DNA from: Acidiferrobacterales bacterium
Lineage (GTDB): Bacteria > Pseudomonadota > Gammaproteobacteria > Acidiferrobacterales > SZUA-150
Direction: 5' to 3'
Assembly: GCA_947258385.1 (NCBI GenBank)
Contig: CAMYII010000096.1
Coordinates: 1-64,000 of the forward strand
DNA length: 64,000 nt
Below, piece by piece: positions 26,285-34,952 of this stretch. A model generated the notes under the pieces. It saw only the letters and a list, made by a program, of their open reading frames with translations. It did not search any database and was not told the origin of the DNA. How positions within the stretch are numbered: the first letter of the stretch is position 1; every line of letters starts with the position of its first letter. A program made the translations under genes and the position numbers.

Positions 26285-27523
26285 TTATTGCTTAACGGTG
26301 GCCGAGACCAGCCTGCCGATACTCAGCCCCTGCACCAGGATGGAAAACACTACGACCGCGTAGGTAATGCCGAGGATAATGTCCCGCTCGGGTCCCGCCG
26401 GGATGGACAGGGCAAGGGCCACCGAGATGCCGCCGCGCAAGCCGCCCCAGGTGAGGATCTTGACGACGTTGGGGCTGAACTGCCGCCGCAGGCGCAGCAG
26501 GCCCACGGGAATCCCGACACTGATGAAACGGGAAAACAACACGATCGGAATGACCAGCGCGGCCGCCGTTGGGGTATGACCGCCGAAGGTCAGTACCAGC
26601 ACCTCGAAGCCAATCAACACGAACAAGACCGTGTTCAGGATTTCATCGGTGAGCTCCCAGAAGGTATCCAGATGTTCCCGGGTCTTGTCCGACATGGCAA
26701 ACAGACGGCCGTGATTGCCGATCAACAGGCCCGCGACCACCATGGTAATCGGGCCCGAGACGTGAATCGCCAATGCCAGGGCGTAACCTCCCATCACCAC
26801 GGCCAGGGTGATCAGGACCTCCACCTGGTAATTATCCACGCTTCCGAGCATCCAATAGGCCAGGGCGCCCAGCGCGAGGCCGAACACAATGCCGCCGGCC
26901 GCCTCCTCGATAAACAGCAGGGCGATGTGGCCCGCACTGATTTCATGGCTGCCGGTGGCGATCTCCAGCAAGACGATGAATACGACAACACCAACGCCGT
27001 CGTTGAACAAGGATTCGCCGGTGATCTTGGTCTCCAGGGATTTCGGCACGCCTGCGGTTTTGAGTATGCCGAGCACGGCGATGGGATCGGTAGGTGAAAT
27101 CAGAGCGCCGAACAGAAAACAATAAATCAACGGCAGGCCGATCCCCAACCACCCGAGGACCAGCCAGGTCAGGCCGCCGACGAGCAGGGTGGAAACAATC
27201 ACGCCTACGGTGGCCAGGCTCGCAATGATCCATTTCTGTTTCGCAAGATCATTGAGATTGACGTGCAGCGCCCCGGCAAACAACAGGAAGCTCAGCATGC
27301 CGTGCATCAGGGTGTCGTTAAAATCGATGCTGCCGACCAGACCGCGCGCCTTGTGTTCCAGCCCGGCATACCCCAGCTTGCCCAATACAACGAGACCCAA
27401 CGACATGCACAGGGCGATTAACATCAGCCCGATGGCGGCGGGGAGCTTGATGAAGCGGTGATTGATGTAGCTGAAAATCGCGGCCAGAGTGATCAGGACC
27501 GCTGCGATGTTAAATATGTCCAT
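26285..27523 (-). CDS. Cation:proton antiporter, CPA1/NhaP type
   Basis: A 412-residue inner-membrane antiporter with about twelve hydrophobic segments. Ion-site motifs are intact: GALISPTDPIAVLGILK, the Asn-Asp pair in GESLFNDGVGVVVFIVL, and WGGLRGGISVALALSIP near the C-terminus (conserved Arg). It likely exchanges Na+ or K+ for H+ in pH and sodium homeostasis. There is no long C-terminal regulatory domain such as a TrkA-C. It lies 140 bases downstream of the acyl-CoA dehydrogenase start but is probably a separate unit. Confidence 0.93.
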   Translation of the reverse strand: MDIFNIAAVLITLAAIFSYINHRFIKLPAAIGLMLIALCMSLGLVVLGKLGYAGLEHKARGLVGSIDFNDTLMHGMLSFLLFAGALHVNLNDLAKQKWIIASLATVGVIVSTLLVGGLTWLVLGWLGIGLPLIYCFLFGALISPTDPIAVLGILKTAGVPKSLETKITGESLFNDGVGVVVFIVLLEIATGSHEISAGHIALLFIEEAAGGIVFGLALGALAYWMLGSVDNYQVEVLITLAVVMGGYALALAIHVSGPITMVVAGLLIGNHGRLFAMSDKTREHLDTFWELTDEILNTVLFVLIGFEVLVLTFGGHTPTAAALVIPIVLFSRFISVGIPVGLLRLRRQFSPNVVKILTWGGLRGGISVALALSIPAGPERDIILGITYAVVVFSILVQGLSIGRLVSATVKQ

Positions 27524-27596
27524 AGGCTAGATGAACGTCGATGAAATGATGTGTGAATTCTGTATAGCGATAATTCGCTGCCTGTGCAAACAGACG

Positions 27597-28727
27597 TTAT
27601 CGCGTCGCACCACTATGCGCCGGCAACATTTCGCGCGGGTGTCGAAATACGGTCCAACGATCTTTCGGTAGACCCTTAAATACGCTCGCAAAGCGTTTGT
27701 CTTCATCAGCTTCTGAAACATCACGGATGAATATATGCGTCACCTGCTCTGGAAAACGCCGGGCAAGCTCCGCGTACACCTCCGGGTCCTTCTCCCCTGA
27801 GTCGCCCACCAGAATAAATCTCCTTTGGGGATACGTCCGCAGGATCGATTCGATTGTCGAGGTCTTGTATGGCTCGGAGGAAGCAAGAAAACCCAGGAAT
27901 GTCTGATCCTTGATCCGGAACAATCGCATATGGAAACTTCCGGGAGGAAACCCCTCATGGTTTATGAACGCCGACAAAGACGGGTAAAGCTGCCACGGGG
28001 ACGCCGATACATAGTGGAAGACTGCGCCGTCAGCGGCCCACTCGCGGTAGACCTCGGGCATGCCCGCGACCGCTTCGAATTCGTTCAGAAACGTGTTGGC
28101 GAGCAGCGCTTTCTTGTCGCGTACATTGCTGTGCTTGATCGTATCATCGATATCCGAGACCACCGACAAGCCTTCGGGAGCCACGAGCTGCACCACACCT
28201 TTGAATATGCGTTTATCATTTTTTGGCATCACCGCTGCGACGGACAACCAGGGATTTCCTGTTTCCTTAACCGTGGACTTGGTATTGAGGCGCGCAAGAC
28301 CGGTAAAATGACCGTTGGACCCGGAACGGTGCATGGGAAATACTTGGCCGTTGATCATCACCTCGATCGCTTTATCGCCCTCATTGTCCACCAGGAACCA
28401 GCGCGCGCGCTGCCGGAACAGCGCGTTGTTGCTCGCATGCGATTCCAGTTCCAGCGCGGCCAGCAGCTGGTCGACCACCGCCGTGCGCCAAACCGAATCC
28501 TCCTCGCGTTCAAAGATCCAGCCGCGTACCGGGACCACCCAGGTTTTCGCATCGGTATCCAGCCGTGCGCTGGTCGGGAAAAAGACCACCTCTTCGTCCA
28601 ATTTGATTGAACAGGCCTGCACCACGAGTGCTGTCAGACAGAATACCAGCATCACCGTCATCGCGGGTCTTGCGACTTGCGAACCCATAGATGCCGCTCG
28701 CGCCTGTTTTGTGGTACGCATCACCAT
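27597..28727 (-). CDS. App1-like phosphatidate phosphatase family protein (DUF2183)
   Basis: A 376-residue protein. The N-terminal hydrophobic stretch TVMLVFCLTALVVQAC could be a lipoprotein signal (Cys after VQA), placing it in the periplasm or membrane. The C-terminal App1 catalytic domain (from about residue 190) has the HAD-like motif VVSDIDDTIKHSNV, FHYVSASPWQLYPSL, GFPPGSFHMRLFRIKDQTF and FILVGDSGEKDPEVY. The N-terminal part, WVVPVRGWIFEREEDSVWR, is typical of bacterial App1. Yeast App1 is a phosphatidate phosphatase; the bacterial substrate is not firmly known. Confidence 0.88.
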   Translation of the reverse strand: MVMRTTKQARAASMGSQVARPAMTVMLVFCLTALVVQACSIKLDEEVVFFPTSARLDTDAKTWVVPVRGWIFEREEDSVWRTAVVDQLLAALELESHASNNALFRQRARWFLVDNEGDKAIEVMINGQVFPMHRSGSNGHFTGLARLNTKSTVKETGNPWLSVAAVMPKNDKRIFKGVVQLVAPEGLSVVSDIDDTIKHSNVRDKKALLANTFLNEFEAVAGMPEVYREWAADGAVFHYVSASPWQLYPSLSAFINHEGFPPGSFHMRLFRIKDQTFLGFLASSEPYKTSTIESILRTYPQRRFILVGDSGEKDPEVYAELARRFPEQVTHIFIRDVSEADEDKRFASVFKGLPKDRWTVFRHPREMLPAHSGATR

Positions 28728-28845
28728 GACAACTCGATAACTCTAAGGCTCTGGCGAAAGCGGGGCGGAGGCTTTGCGAGCTTTCTATAGTCAAACCTGG
28801 ACGTTAGACCACGGTGCGCCAGCCGCGCGCAAAACACATGCTCAT

Positions 28846-29745
28846 TCATCTTGAGTTCCTGGTGATAAAGGCGGCGATTTCGCCAATGACCTCTCTTTCT
28901 ATTCCATAGAATCCATGTGGCGAGAGTCCCTTGCACGAATCAAGGAAAGGATCCTTACCGCCGGCAAAATACTTGATAACGACCTCTGGCGCCCTGGTCA
29001 ATCCGGCCTTGATTTTCTCCGCCCCTTCCGGCGGCGTTACCCGACATTTGTCGTCTTTATGAGAGATGATCAATGTTGGGGCCGTGATCGTCGCCAGGTC
29101 CATACGCGGGAGCTCAACGCCTTTGTTGTTGGGCTGCGTTACGCTCGCGGTCAGCACCAGGCCGTTGATGTTGCCCTGGAGTCTGATGGCGCCGTTGGCG
29201 GCGGACTCCGTTCCCCGGCTCGTTCCGACGAGCCATACCGCGGCGTTGTTCAGTGCCTTCAGATAGGACACGACGCCATCGATATCTTGTGCATGTTCTT
29301 GGGAGCCTCGAAATCCGCCAAACATGCCCTGCGCCCCCTGTCGGTCCGACGGCGCATTCAACAGCGCCACGGTAAAACCCAGCGCCGCCAGGTCCTTCCG
29401 TGTTCTAACCAGGAAATTGTTTCCCCTCCTCCGCAACCAGCCTTCGTTCAGCTTCAGTTTGCCCTTGCCGCCGGGGAATAATATGACATTTGCGATTGGA
29501 TCGGGGTGCTCGATCAACAGAAACTGCTGGATCACCTGGGGTCGCGTGTTCAGCTCGATGACTTGATCGGCCGATACAGGCCCCATAAATGTGAGCAGAA
29601 CGATGATGAATAGGGCAGACCGCTGAACGTGAATGTTCGCGGCTGGTCCGCATACCTCTTTGCACGTTATACAGGCTTCAATTGGTCTCATGTTTGGAAG
29701 GATCTCCCTCTGCCAGAAAACTAAAGAATGGTCGTGGTGTTCCAT
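28846..29745 (-). CDS. Exported alpha/beta hydrolase
   Basis: A 299-residue protein with an internal hydrophobic segment (SALFIIVLLTFMGPVSA) that would be a signal peptide with a long n-region of about 40 residues; the true start may be further in. The alpha/beta hydrolase fold shows ANVILFPGGKGKL, the nucleophile elbow LVGTSRGTES (GTSRG), LIISHKDDKCRVTP carrying the acid and LSPHGFYGIE with the likely catalytic His. Substrate unknown. It lies upstream of and on the same strand as the App1 gene, with a 118-base gap. Confidence 0.8.
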   Translation of the reverse strand: MEHHDHSLVFWQREILPNMRPIEACITCKEVCGPAANIHVQRSALFIIVLLTFMGPVSADQVIELNTRPQVIQQFLLIEHPDPIANVILFPGGKGKLKLNEGWLRRRGNNFLVRTRKDLAALGFTVALLNAPSDRQGAQGMFGGFRGSQEHAQDIDGVVSYLKALNNAAVWLVGTSRGTESAANGAIRLQGNINGLVLTASVTQPNNKGVELPRMDLATITAPTLIISHKDDKCRVTPPEGAEKIKAGLTRAPEVVIKYFAGGKDPFLDSCKGLSPHGFYGIEREVIGEIAAFITRNSR

Positions 29746-29820
29746 ACTCCCTGCCCTCGCCCATCGGCAGTTGTTATTAGAGCATGCCGAATGATTTTCT
29801 CAAGGACTACACCATATCAG

Positions 29821-30381
29821 TCAGCGGGTGCACCAGTATTCTACACCCTGGGCGTCCAGAAAGGCCTCCGCCTGGGCGCCATATAGCATCGCCAGGGTGG
29901 CGAGGATGCCGGCCTCGGTGCAGGTCCCGCCCGCCACGGTCACCGAACGCGGCGCGGCGCGTGCCGGCCAGCCGGTACGCGGGTCCAGGATATGACCGTA
30001 GCGTATTCCTTGCTTCAGCAGAAAACGGCGTGCATCGCCGCTAGTCGCGACTCCGCCCCGCCTGAGCTCGAATGAGCGGATGGCGTCATGCGCCGCGTTA
30101 TCACACGGCGTGATGACACCGTGCTGCGGGTCCTCGATGCCGATGACACAGCCGCGGCCGTCGCGCCGCGGCCCGGTCGCAAAAAGATCGCCGCCAAAGT
30201 TAATGAGCAGGCTGCCCTTTGCCTGTCGACTGAGCAGCTGTGCCGTCCGATCGACCGCGTATTCCTTACCGATACCGCCGAGATCGATCTCCATGCCCTC
30301 GGGCAAAATAATAGCGGGGCGCCGCCAGGTAATCTTATCCCAGCCGATGCGGGACAACAGGACCTCGGGGCAAGCAATCAC
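29821..30381 (-). pseudogene. apbE: FAD:protein FMN transferase (ApbE) remnant, N-terminal part lost
   Basis: The frame from GTG 30381 encodes 186 residues matching the C-terminal 60% of ApbE: IDLGGIGKEYAVDRTAQLL, LLINFGGDLFATGPRR, GGVATSGDARRF, GHILDPRTGWPARAA and TEAGILATLAMLYG. Normal ApbE is about 300-340 residues. Upstream codons LQTFFAFVSSDD still resemble the family's ...F.GSD region but are cut off by TAA, and another frame (EVFNGRFL) resembles the preceding DGxFD block. So a longer remnant has picked up indels, and the first ~100 residues are gone. It probably cannot flavinylate proteins. Confidence 0.8.
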
Positions 30382-30507
30382 AAAGGAAAGTGACGTATCG
30401 TCGCTGCTGACAAAGGCAAAGAAGGTTTGGAGCCGTTAAGAAAGCGTCCGTTGAACACCTCAGGGCTCGTCTTGCATGTATAGCCCGCACCCCGCCGCCT
30501 GGACCGG

Positions 30508-30810
30508 CTAGATTTCATAATCGGCCACACGCCGCTCTTCCTGCAGCGCCATGACCACAGGCTTGATCTTTTCGTGTGCTGGATGGTTTTTGTAGCGCTC
30601 GAGGGCGTCTTTATCCTCAAATTCCGCATAGAACGCGACATCGCATGCTTCGCCCGAGCTGTTAAAATTGATACCGACCTCGATTCGCAGCAAACCAGGT
30701 ATTTTGCCGTCAAGGGACTCCAGAACCTCTTTGACTTCGAGGGCATTCTCCAGCCCGGCAGGCTCCGAGGCTGCGCCCTTCAGTCTCCACAACACGATAC
30801 GTTTAATCAT
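30508..30810 (-). CDS. Dabb (stress-responsive alpha/beta-barrel) domain protein
   Basis: A 100-residue cytoplasmic protein from ATG 30810 (an upstream ATG at 30831 is possible). It has the Dabb ferredoxin-like pattern: MIKRIVLWRLK, LEVKEVLESLDGKIPGLLRIEVG, SSGEACDVAFYAEFED and ALERYKNHPAHEKI. The family forms small dimeric barrels with varied or unknown roles, from stress proteins to cyclases in polyketide pathways. It is followed closely by the decayed apbE. Confidence 0.88.
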   Translation of the reverse strand: MIKRIVLWRLKGAASEPAGLENALEVKEVLESLDGKIPGLLRIEVGINFNSSGEACDVAFYAEFEDKDALERYKNHPAHEKIKPVVMALQEERRVADYEI

Positions 30811-30887
30811 AGTGCCCCGGTTTATCATCACAACAGGTCAGCGCGCGTACCGATTATCGTTAATTGGCGTTAGGCAGTACCGCACAT

Positions 30888-31589
30888 CTATTCAAGGTGT
30901 AACAGATCGTCAATGATATGATCCGCCAGGACGTGGCACAGGCCTGCGGAATGATACTCCGAATTTATCCATGCCGTAGACAACCCCGCCGCCTTCGCGC
31001 CTTCCATATCGTATTTCAGACTGTCACCCACGAACAGGATTTGCGATCTATCAGCAGCAAACGCCTCGAGCGCCATGTCAAACAGAACTTGCGAGGGTTT
31101 TATGCTGGTGGTATCCGAGGAAAATATCATTTTTGTAAACAAGGAGTGAATTCCAACTCTTGCAAATTCTTCCAGCCACAGATCTTTTCTCGCCCAAATG
31201 TTCGCGATAAGTCCCAACTCGTGGCTGTCCGCTAGCCGCTTAAGGTAACAGGCATATTGCTCCGGAATCGTGCCAAGCTCATGAAGCGCAAAGACTTTTT
31301 CCAGTAATGCGATATCCTCCTCTGAGGTGTCATCGATGTGACAATGGCTCGATAATACGTCACGTACTTGCGGAAAGTTGCCGTATTTTTCCGGATTCTG
31401 GTAGTCAAGGCATATCTTGCCATAGCAGTTACGGATAGCCCTGTTGACCTCACCGCTCTTCAGGCGGCTGCCTCCGATCTCCCTGTAAGTTGCCGCAAAG
31501 TCTTCGCGTGCCGAGAATCGATCCTCGTTGAACATGAACGTGCTGTTCATGTCGAGAATAACGGCTCTGTAGTCTTGCAGAATACTCAT
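30888..31589 (-). CDS. HAD-superfamily hydrolase with a DxN motif I
   Basis: A 233-residue protein from ATG 31589. HAD motifs are VILDMNSTFMF (motif I), LIANIWARKDLWLEE (motif II region), IKPSQVLFDMALEAF (motif III Lys) and ILFVGDSLKYDMEGAKAAG (motif IV). Motif I has Asn where most phosphatases have the second Asp (DxDxT), as seen in a subgroup of HAD proteins. This suggests altered chemistry or a phosphate-binding role, not standard phosphatase activity. An N-terminal frame to 31769 exists but carries no family signal. Confidence 0.85.
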   Translation of the reverse strand: MSILQDYRAVILDMNSTFMFNEDRFSAREDFAATYREIGGSRLKSGEVNRAIRNCYGKICLDYQNPEKYGNFPQVRDVLSSHCHIDDTSEEDIALLEKVFALHELGTIPEQYACYLKRLADSHELGLIANIWARKDLWLEEFARVGIHSLFTKMIFSSDTTSIKPSQVLFDMALEAFAADRSQILFVGDSLKYDMEGAKAAGLSTAWINSEYHSAGLCHVLADHIIDDLLHLE

Positions 31590-32054
31590 CTGGCTAAAAA
31601 CATTAAGACTGGCGGCATAATATGCATGCTCGATGTGCCCGGTACCGGGCGGATGCGGCTTGTTGCTCGGCGTTTTTGGCTGGAAAACGCCATTTATCGC
31701 GAGCCTAGGATTACCCGGGGACCCGCGCTCGCCAGGCGCACAGGCATCTCTTTGGTAGAGAGCACACACAAGATTTACACCATTTCGCCCGGCGGGCCCG
31801 AAAGATACGCAACCAATGCCAACACAGCCGCCGGCCGGTTACAAGGCGTTTGCTGAAGACACCATCGGGTGATGCGCGCACTCTACCGACCCCTGTCCAG
31901 CGGGCAAAGCGTTCCCTGGCAACGGCAGTGCGGCTGATCCTGGCGGGATGCTGAAAAAGTCCTTCTCATGGCCCTTTTGCATCCTTAGTTTCCCAGGTAG
32001 CACGTCCTGTGACGCCTGGCAGCTAGCTGAAAGCCCCCTTTTTTCGGCAAGCTG
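31590..32054. other. Intergenic region with family 2 repeat material
   Basis: Of these 465 bases, 31950-32030 matches the second repeat family. CTGAAAAAGTCC and TTTTGCATCCTTAG recur near 41502-41545, and GTAGCACGTCCTGTGACGCC recurs near 15740, 41750 and 48610 (some on the opposite strand). The rest (31600-31940) shows no gene. Confidence 0.5.
31950..32030 (-). repeat. Dispersed repeat, family 2, copy b
   Basis: The block GGTAGCACGTCCTGTGACGC at 31996-32015 is the reverse complement of the family 2 core at 15725-15753. Preceding bases CTGAAAAAGTCCTTCTCATG match 41504-41523 with few changes. Confidence 0.65.
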
Positions 32055-32255
32055 CTACAGCTTCATTACCTCAACGAGGACGGCCTTGGCGATAAAGCCG
32101 AACATGCCAAGCCCCAGGGCAATAAACAACACCACATACCCGAACTTGCCGGCGTTCGATTCCTTGGCCAATTTGTAAATCACAAACAGCATGTACAGAA
32201 CCAGCCCGGTGATGCAAATGGTGGTCGACCAGCTCTCGAATTGTTCGATCGTCAT
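32055..32255 (-). CDS. DUF2788 family small membrane protein
   Basis: A 66-residue protein matching DUF2788: MTIEQFESWSTTICITGLVL, a first membrane helix LYMLFVIYKLA, then KESNAGKFGYVVLFIALGLG and a second helix ending IAKAVLVEVMKL. Two transmembrane helices with a short basic loop are expected. Function is unknown; the family is typical of Gammaproteobacteria. Start at ATG 32255. Confidence 0.92.
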   Translation of the reverse strand: MTIEQFESWSTTICITGLVLYMLFVIYKLAKESNAGKFGYVVLFIALGLGMFGFIAKAVLVEVMKL

Positions 32256-32498
32256 TCCAGCCCCGCCCAGTCAGGAGAATAAAAGGGGATGTATTATAAT
32301 ATCGTGAATTACTAACATATAATCCGCAAAAGCCCCATTTAAACGGGTCTTCGAATAGCGGACATTGGCGGCCGCGCCCCGCAGCGACCACATCACACCG
32401 ACCGTTGGAGGCGCGATGCCTGCTGCAATCGCGGGGTTGGGGTGTCGAGCGCTACGGCTCGCGTCAACGCCTTAATCGTTTGATGGCAAGACGTCTAC
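32256..32498. other. Intergenic region, nothing clear
   Basis: About 240 bases; A/T-rich near 32280-32330 (TATTATAATATCGTG), which may hold the DUF2788 promoter on the minus strand. No gene or repeat copy was seen. Confidence 0.3.
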
Positions 32499-33149
32499 TC
32501 ATTTAATCCGTCGAAAAACAGTTACGACGTTTTTGTGTCCATTTAGCACTGCCAGATTTCTCGCTGATAATCCTTCTTTTCTTTTGTGCTGCCTGTCGGC
32601 GCCATTTTCCAAAAGCAAGCGAACCGCCTCCGCATGACCAAACTCCGAGGCGATGGTAAGCGCGGTGTCATTCCGGCAGTTGGCGCAGCGTGACTTCAAG
32701 TTCGCATCGGCACCCGCGTTCAATAACAACCTGATGACTTTTGTTTTACCGGTCTCAGCCGCAATCATGAGCGGGGTAAAGTTCCATTCGTCAAACGCAT
32801 CCAGATCCGCACCCGCGTTGATCAGTATCCGAATGACCTGCAAGTGTCCGTTCCAGGCCGCCGCGTGCAATGGCGTCGCGCGAAGGGTCATCACCTCGCC
32901 ATATTTGGGCGCAACGACCTGACGCCAGATAGCTTCACCGCTTGGATCGACCCCACAATCGATCAATCTTGAAACAGTCGGTATATCGTTATTCCGCGCC
33001 GCGATCAGGAGCCGCTTAGCTGTTGCCCCTTTGCAGTTGGCGGGCTCTTGTTGTGCAGCGACGGACTGCGGATAGACAAGCAATACTCCGCTTATCACTA
33101 GCATTACTGCCGCCACCGAAAGCGACGCGAATTGCATTTTTTTGCCCAT
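32499..33149 (-). CDS. Secreted ankyrin-repeat protein
   Basis: A 216-residue protein from ATG 33149 (GGGGGA five bases upstream). Residues 1-33 form a signal peptide (LSVAAVMLVISGVLLVYPQS...AAQ). Ankyrin repeats follow: AKRLLIAARNNDIPTVSRLI, ATPLHAAAWNGHLQVIRILI, TPLMIAAETGKTKVIRLLL and TALTIASEFGHAEAVRLLL, with NAGADLDAFDEW and ENGADRQHK hairpins. The first repeat is followed by an insert, and a Cys pair (CANC) lies between repeats 3 and 4. Likely a periplasmic protein-binding scaffold; partner unknown. Confidence 0.9.
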   Translation of the reverse strand: MGKKMQFASLSVAAVMLVISGVLLVYPQSVAAQQEPANCKGATAKRLLIAARNNDIPTVSRLIDCGVDPSGEAIWRQVVAPKYGEVMTLRATPLHAAAWNGHLQVIRILINAGADLDAFDEWNFTPLMIAAETGKTKVIRLLLNAGADANLKSRCANCRNDTALTIASEFGHAEAVRLLLENGADRQHKRKEGLSARNLAVLNGHKNVVTVFRRIK

Positions 33150-33987
33150 TGAAATCCCCCACAATTTCTTACAATAGATTCCACAACAAACGGCAATGGG
33201 AGATTCGCGCCTGTCTCGGGCCGCCCCGTGCAACCGGGCGGCTTGCATTAGTTTTTTATTATGTTTCTATGCTCCGTTTTTTGTTATAAAACGCCTGGAA
33301 AGCGGATCAATCAACGAAAATTACGAACACCGCCCCACCCATGCCGAATCGTGGGCACATCATACCATAAAGTTCGGGCGAATTTCCGCGACCGGCGTTC
33401 CTCGCGCGGCCCATTAGGCGCGAATTCATGGCAGCCCGCCGAGAATCAGGCAGAAAGCGGCAGAACACAGGGAAAAAGCGCGCGATGGCATAGCTGGCTA
33501 AAAGAAGAAATTGGTATCTTCGCGTGTTCCAAATTATTTATGCACCGATAACAATATTTATGCTCAAAGATATTGTATCTGTATAACGGCGGTGCCGATC
33601 CAGTCGGGTAGCACGCAACCAAAACGCGGACGAATTCAGCGCCCCGCCATAGCGATATTTGATTGATGCAACTTTCCTACTGCCGCCGAGTCACAATGGC
33701 ATAAGGCGCGCCGAGGAAAATCGGATGGAGCCCCAAGGTCAGGGGCGAATAGACACGCGATGGGAGGCATTGCCTTTTGGGCAGCGACCCGTGCTGCACG
33801 ACGGCGGCCTGGCCCACTCAGGTCTTTAAGCCGGGTTGGCTGTTCTGCGATTTTAGCTGTAATCCGACTGGCTATTTGTCCTCCGGTCGGGCGACAATAC
33901 ACACGGCGCGCCGGTTTTTCGCCGGCGCGCCGTTGGGCTTGTAAGTGGCAGGCTGCGGTTGCGCCCGCTGCAAAATGGAGAATTGTA
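33150..33987. other. Long intergenic region with predicted structured RNA-like segments
   Basis: About 840 bases. The first part (33250-33640) shows nothing. From 33690 to 33820, in the + direction towards dsbG, short hairpins follow one another: CCGAGGAAAATCGG and GCCCCAAGGTCAGGGGC, then GGGAGGCATTGCC. I cannot match this to a known riboswitch family. A stronger hairpin follows at 33903-33933. A minus frame at 33636-33902 is open but reads like non-coding translation. Confidence 0.4.
33903..33933 (+). terminator. Perfect 12-bp hairpin upstream of dsbG (attenuator or terminator-like)
   Basis: The arms ACGGCGCGCCGG (33903-33914) and CCGGCGCGCCGT (33922-33933) pair perfectly around the loop TTTTTCG. 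No U-run follows, so it is not a classic intrinsic terminator. Its place 55 bases before the dsbG start suggests an RNA leader structure or a protein-binding palindrome. Confidence 0.5.
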
Positions 33988-34851
33988 ATGATAAAACTTC
34001 TATCTCACGCGGCTGACTCGATGCCGGAACTGGCTGCGGTCAAGGCATTCGCGGGAAAGACCGCTGTGGCGATTTTGTTACTCGCACCGGGCAGCTTAGC
34101 GATGGCGGCGGATTACCCGAAAATCATCCAATCCATCATCGACAAGGGCGTGAAAGTCGAAAAAAGCTTTCCCGCCGCCTCCAACATGAAGGGCTGGGTG
34201 GTGTCGCAGAACGGAAAGTATATGATCGTGTACACGACGCCGGACGACAAAACGCTGCTCTCAGGCATGCTGATCGACGAAAACGGCGAGAATCTCACGA
34301 CGTTATACAGCGACAAGTACATTCCCCGCCCGGATTATGGGGCCCTGTACAAAGACCTGGGAAAGGCGTCCTTTGCCGTCGAAGGCAAGAGCAAAAATCC
34401 CAAAAGTACGCTTTATGTGTTTTTCGATCCCAACTGCCCGTATTGCCAAATGGCCTGGAAGGCCCTGCAACCTTACGAAAAGGTCGGTCTGCAGGTGCGC
34501 TGGCTTCCGGTGGCGTACTTGAGGCCGTCGAGCCAGACCAAGGCGGCCGCCATTCTGGAGGCATCCGACAAAGGCGCGGCTTTCCGGGACACGATGCAGA
34601 ATTTGGGCCATGGCAAAGAAACGTCTGCGGCAGGCAGCGCTTCGGTCAAGCCGAAAACTGCGGCCAAGATCCGGAAAAACAGCGAACTGATGCAGAACTT
34701 CGGCATGACCGGTACACCCGGGATTGTGTGGAAGGATAAAGACGGCAAGGTGACAGCAAAGGCAGGCATGCCACGCCTGTCCGAGATCCCTGTCATGACC
34801 GGTCTTCCGGAGCAAAAGATGACTGACCCGGCGCTGGCCAGGTTCCAATAG
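33988..34851 (+). CDS. dsbG: Thiol:disulfide interchange protein DsbG-like
   Basis: A 287-residue periplasmic protein from ATG 33988 (GGAG upstream). Residues ~20-40 form a signal peptide (KTAVAILLLAPGSLAMAA) with a longer n-region. The N-terminal dimerisation domain (YPKIIQSIIDKGVKVEKSFP...MKGWVVSQNGKYMIVYTT) matches DsbG/DsbC, and the thioredoxin domain carries FFDPNCPYCQMAW (CPYC) and the cis-proline loop GMTGTPGIVWKDKDG. DsbG protects or isomerises cysteines of periplasmic proteins. No dsbD-type reductase gene lies nearby. The N-terminal domain and CPYC favour DsbG over DsbC. Confidence 0.9.
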   Translation: MIKLLSHAADSMPELAAVKAFAGKTAVAILLLAPGSLAMAADYPKIIQSIIDKGVKVEKSFPAASNMKGWVVSQNGKYMIVYTTPDDKTLLSGMLIDENGENLTTLYSDKYIPRPDYGALYKDLGKASFAVEGKSKNPKSTLYVFFDPNCPYCQMAWKALQPYEKVGLQVRWLPVAYLRPSSQTKAAAILEASDKGAAFRDTMQNLGHGKETSAAGSASVKPKTAAKIRKNSELMQNFGMTGTPGIVWKDKDGKVTAKAGMPRLSEIPVMTGLPEQKMTDPALARFQ

Positions 34852-34952
34852 ATCGCAACATCGGCATGTCCCCCGTATACCATCAAAGTGCCGGGGGCGC
34901 CTAGCCGCGACCAATCAGGGGGCGGAGACGCCGGGCATCCGGGAGTCGGGGC

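Noticed and set aside
33636-33902. Minus-strand 88-residue frame upstream of dsbG
   Set aside because: It lies in the structured leader region and does not look like protein; no start site signal.
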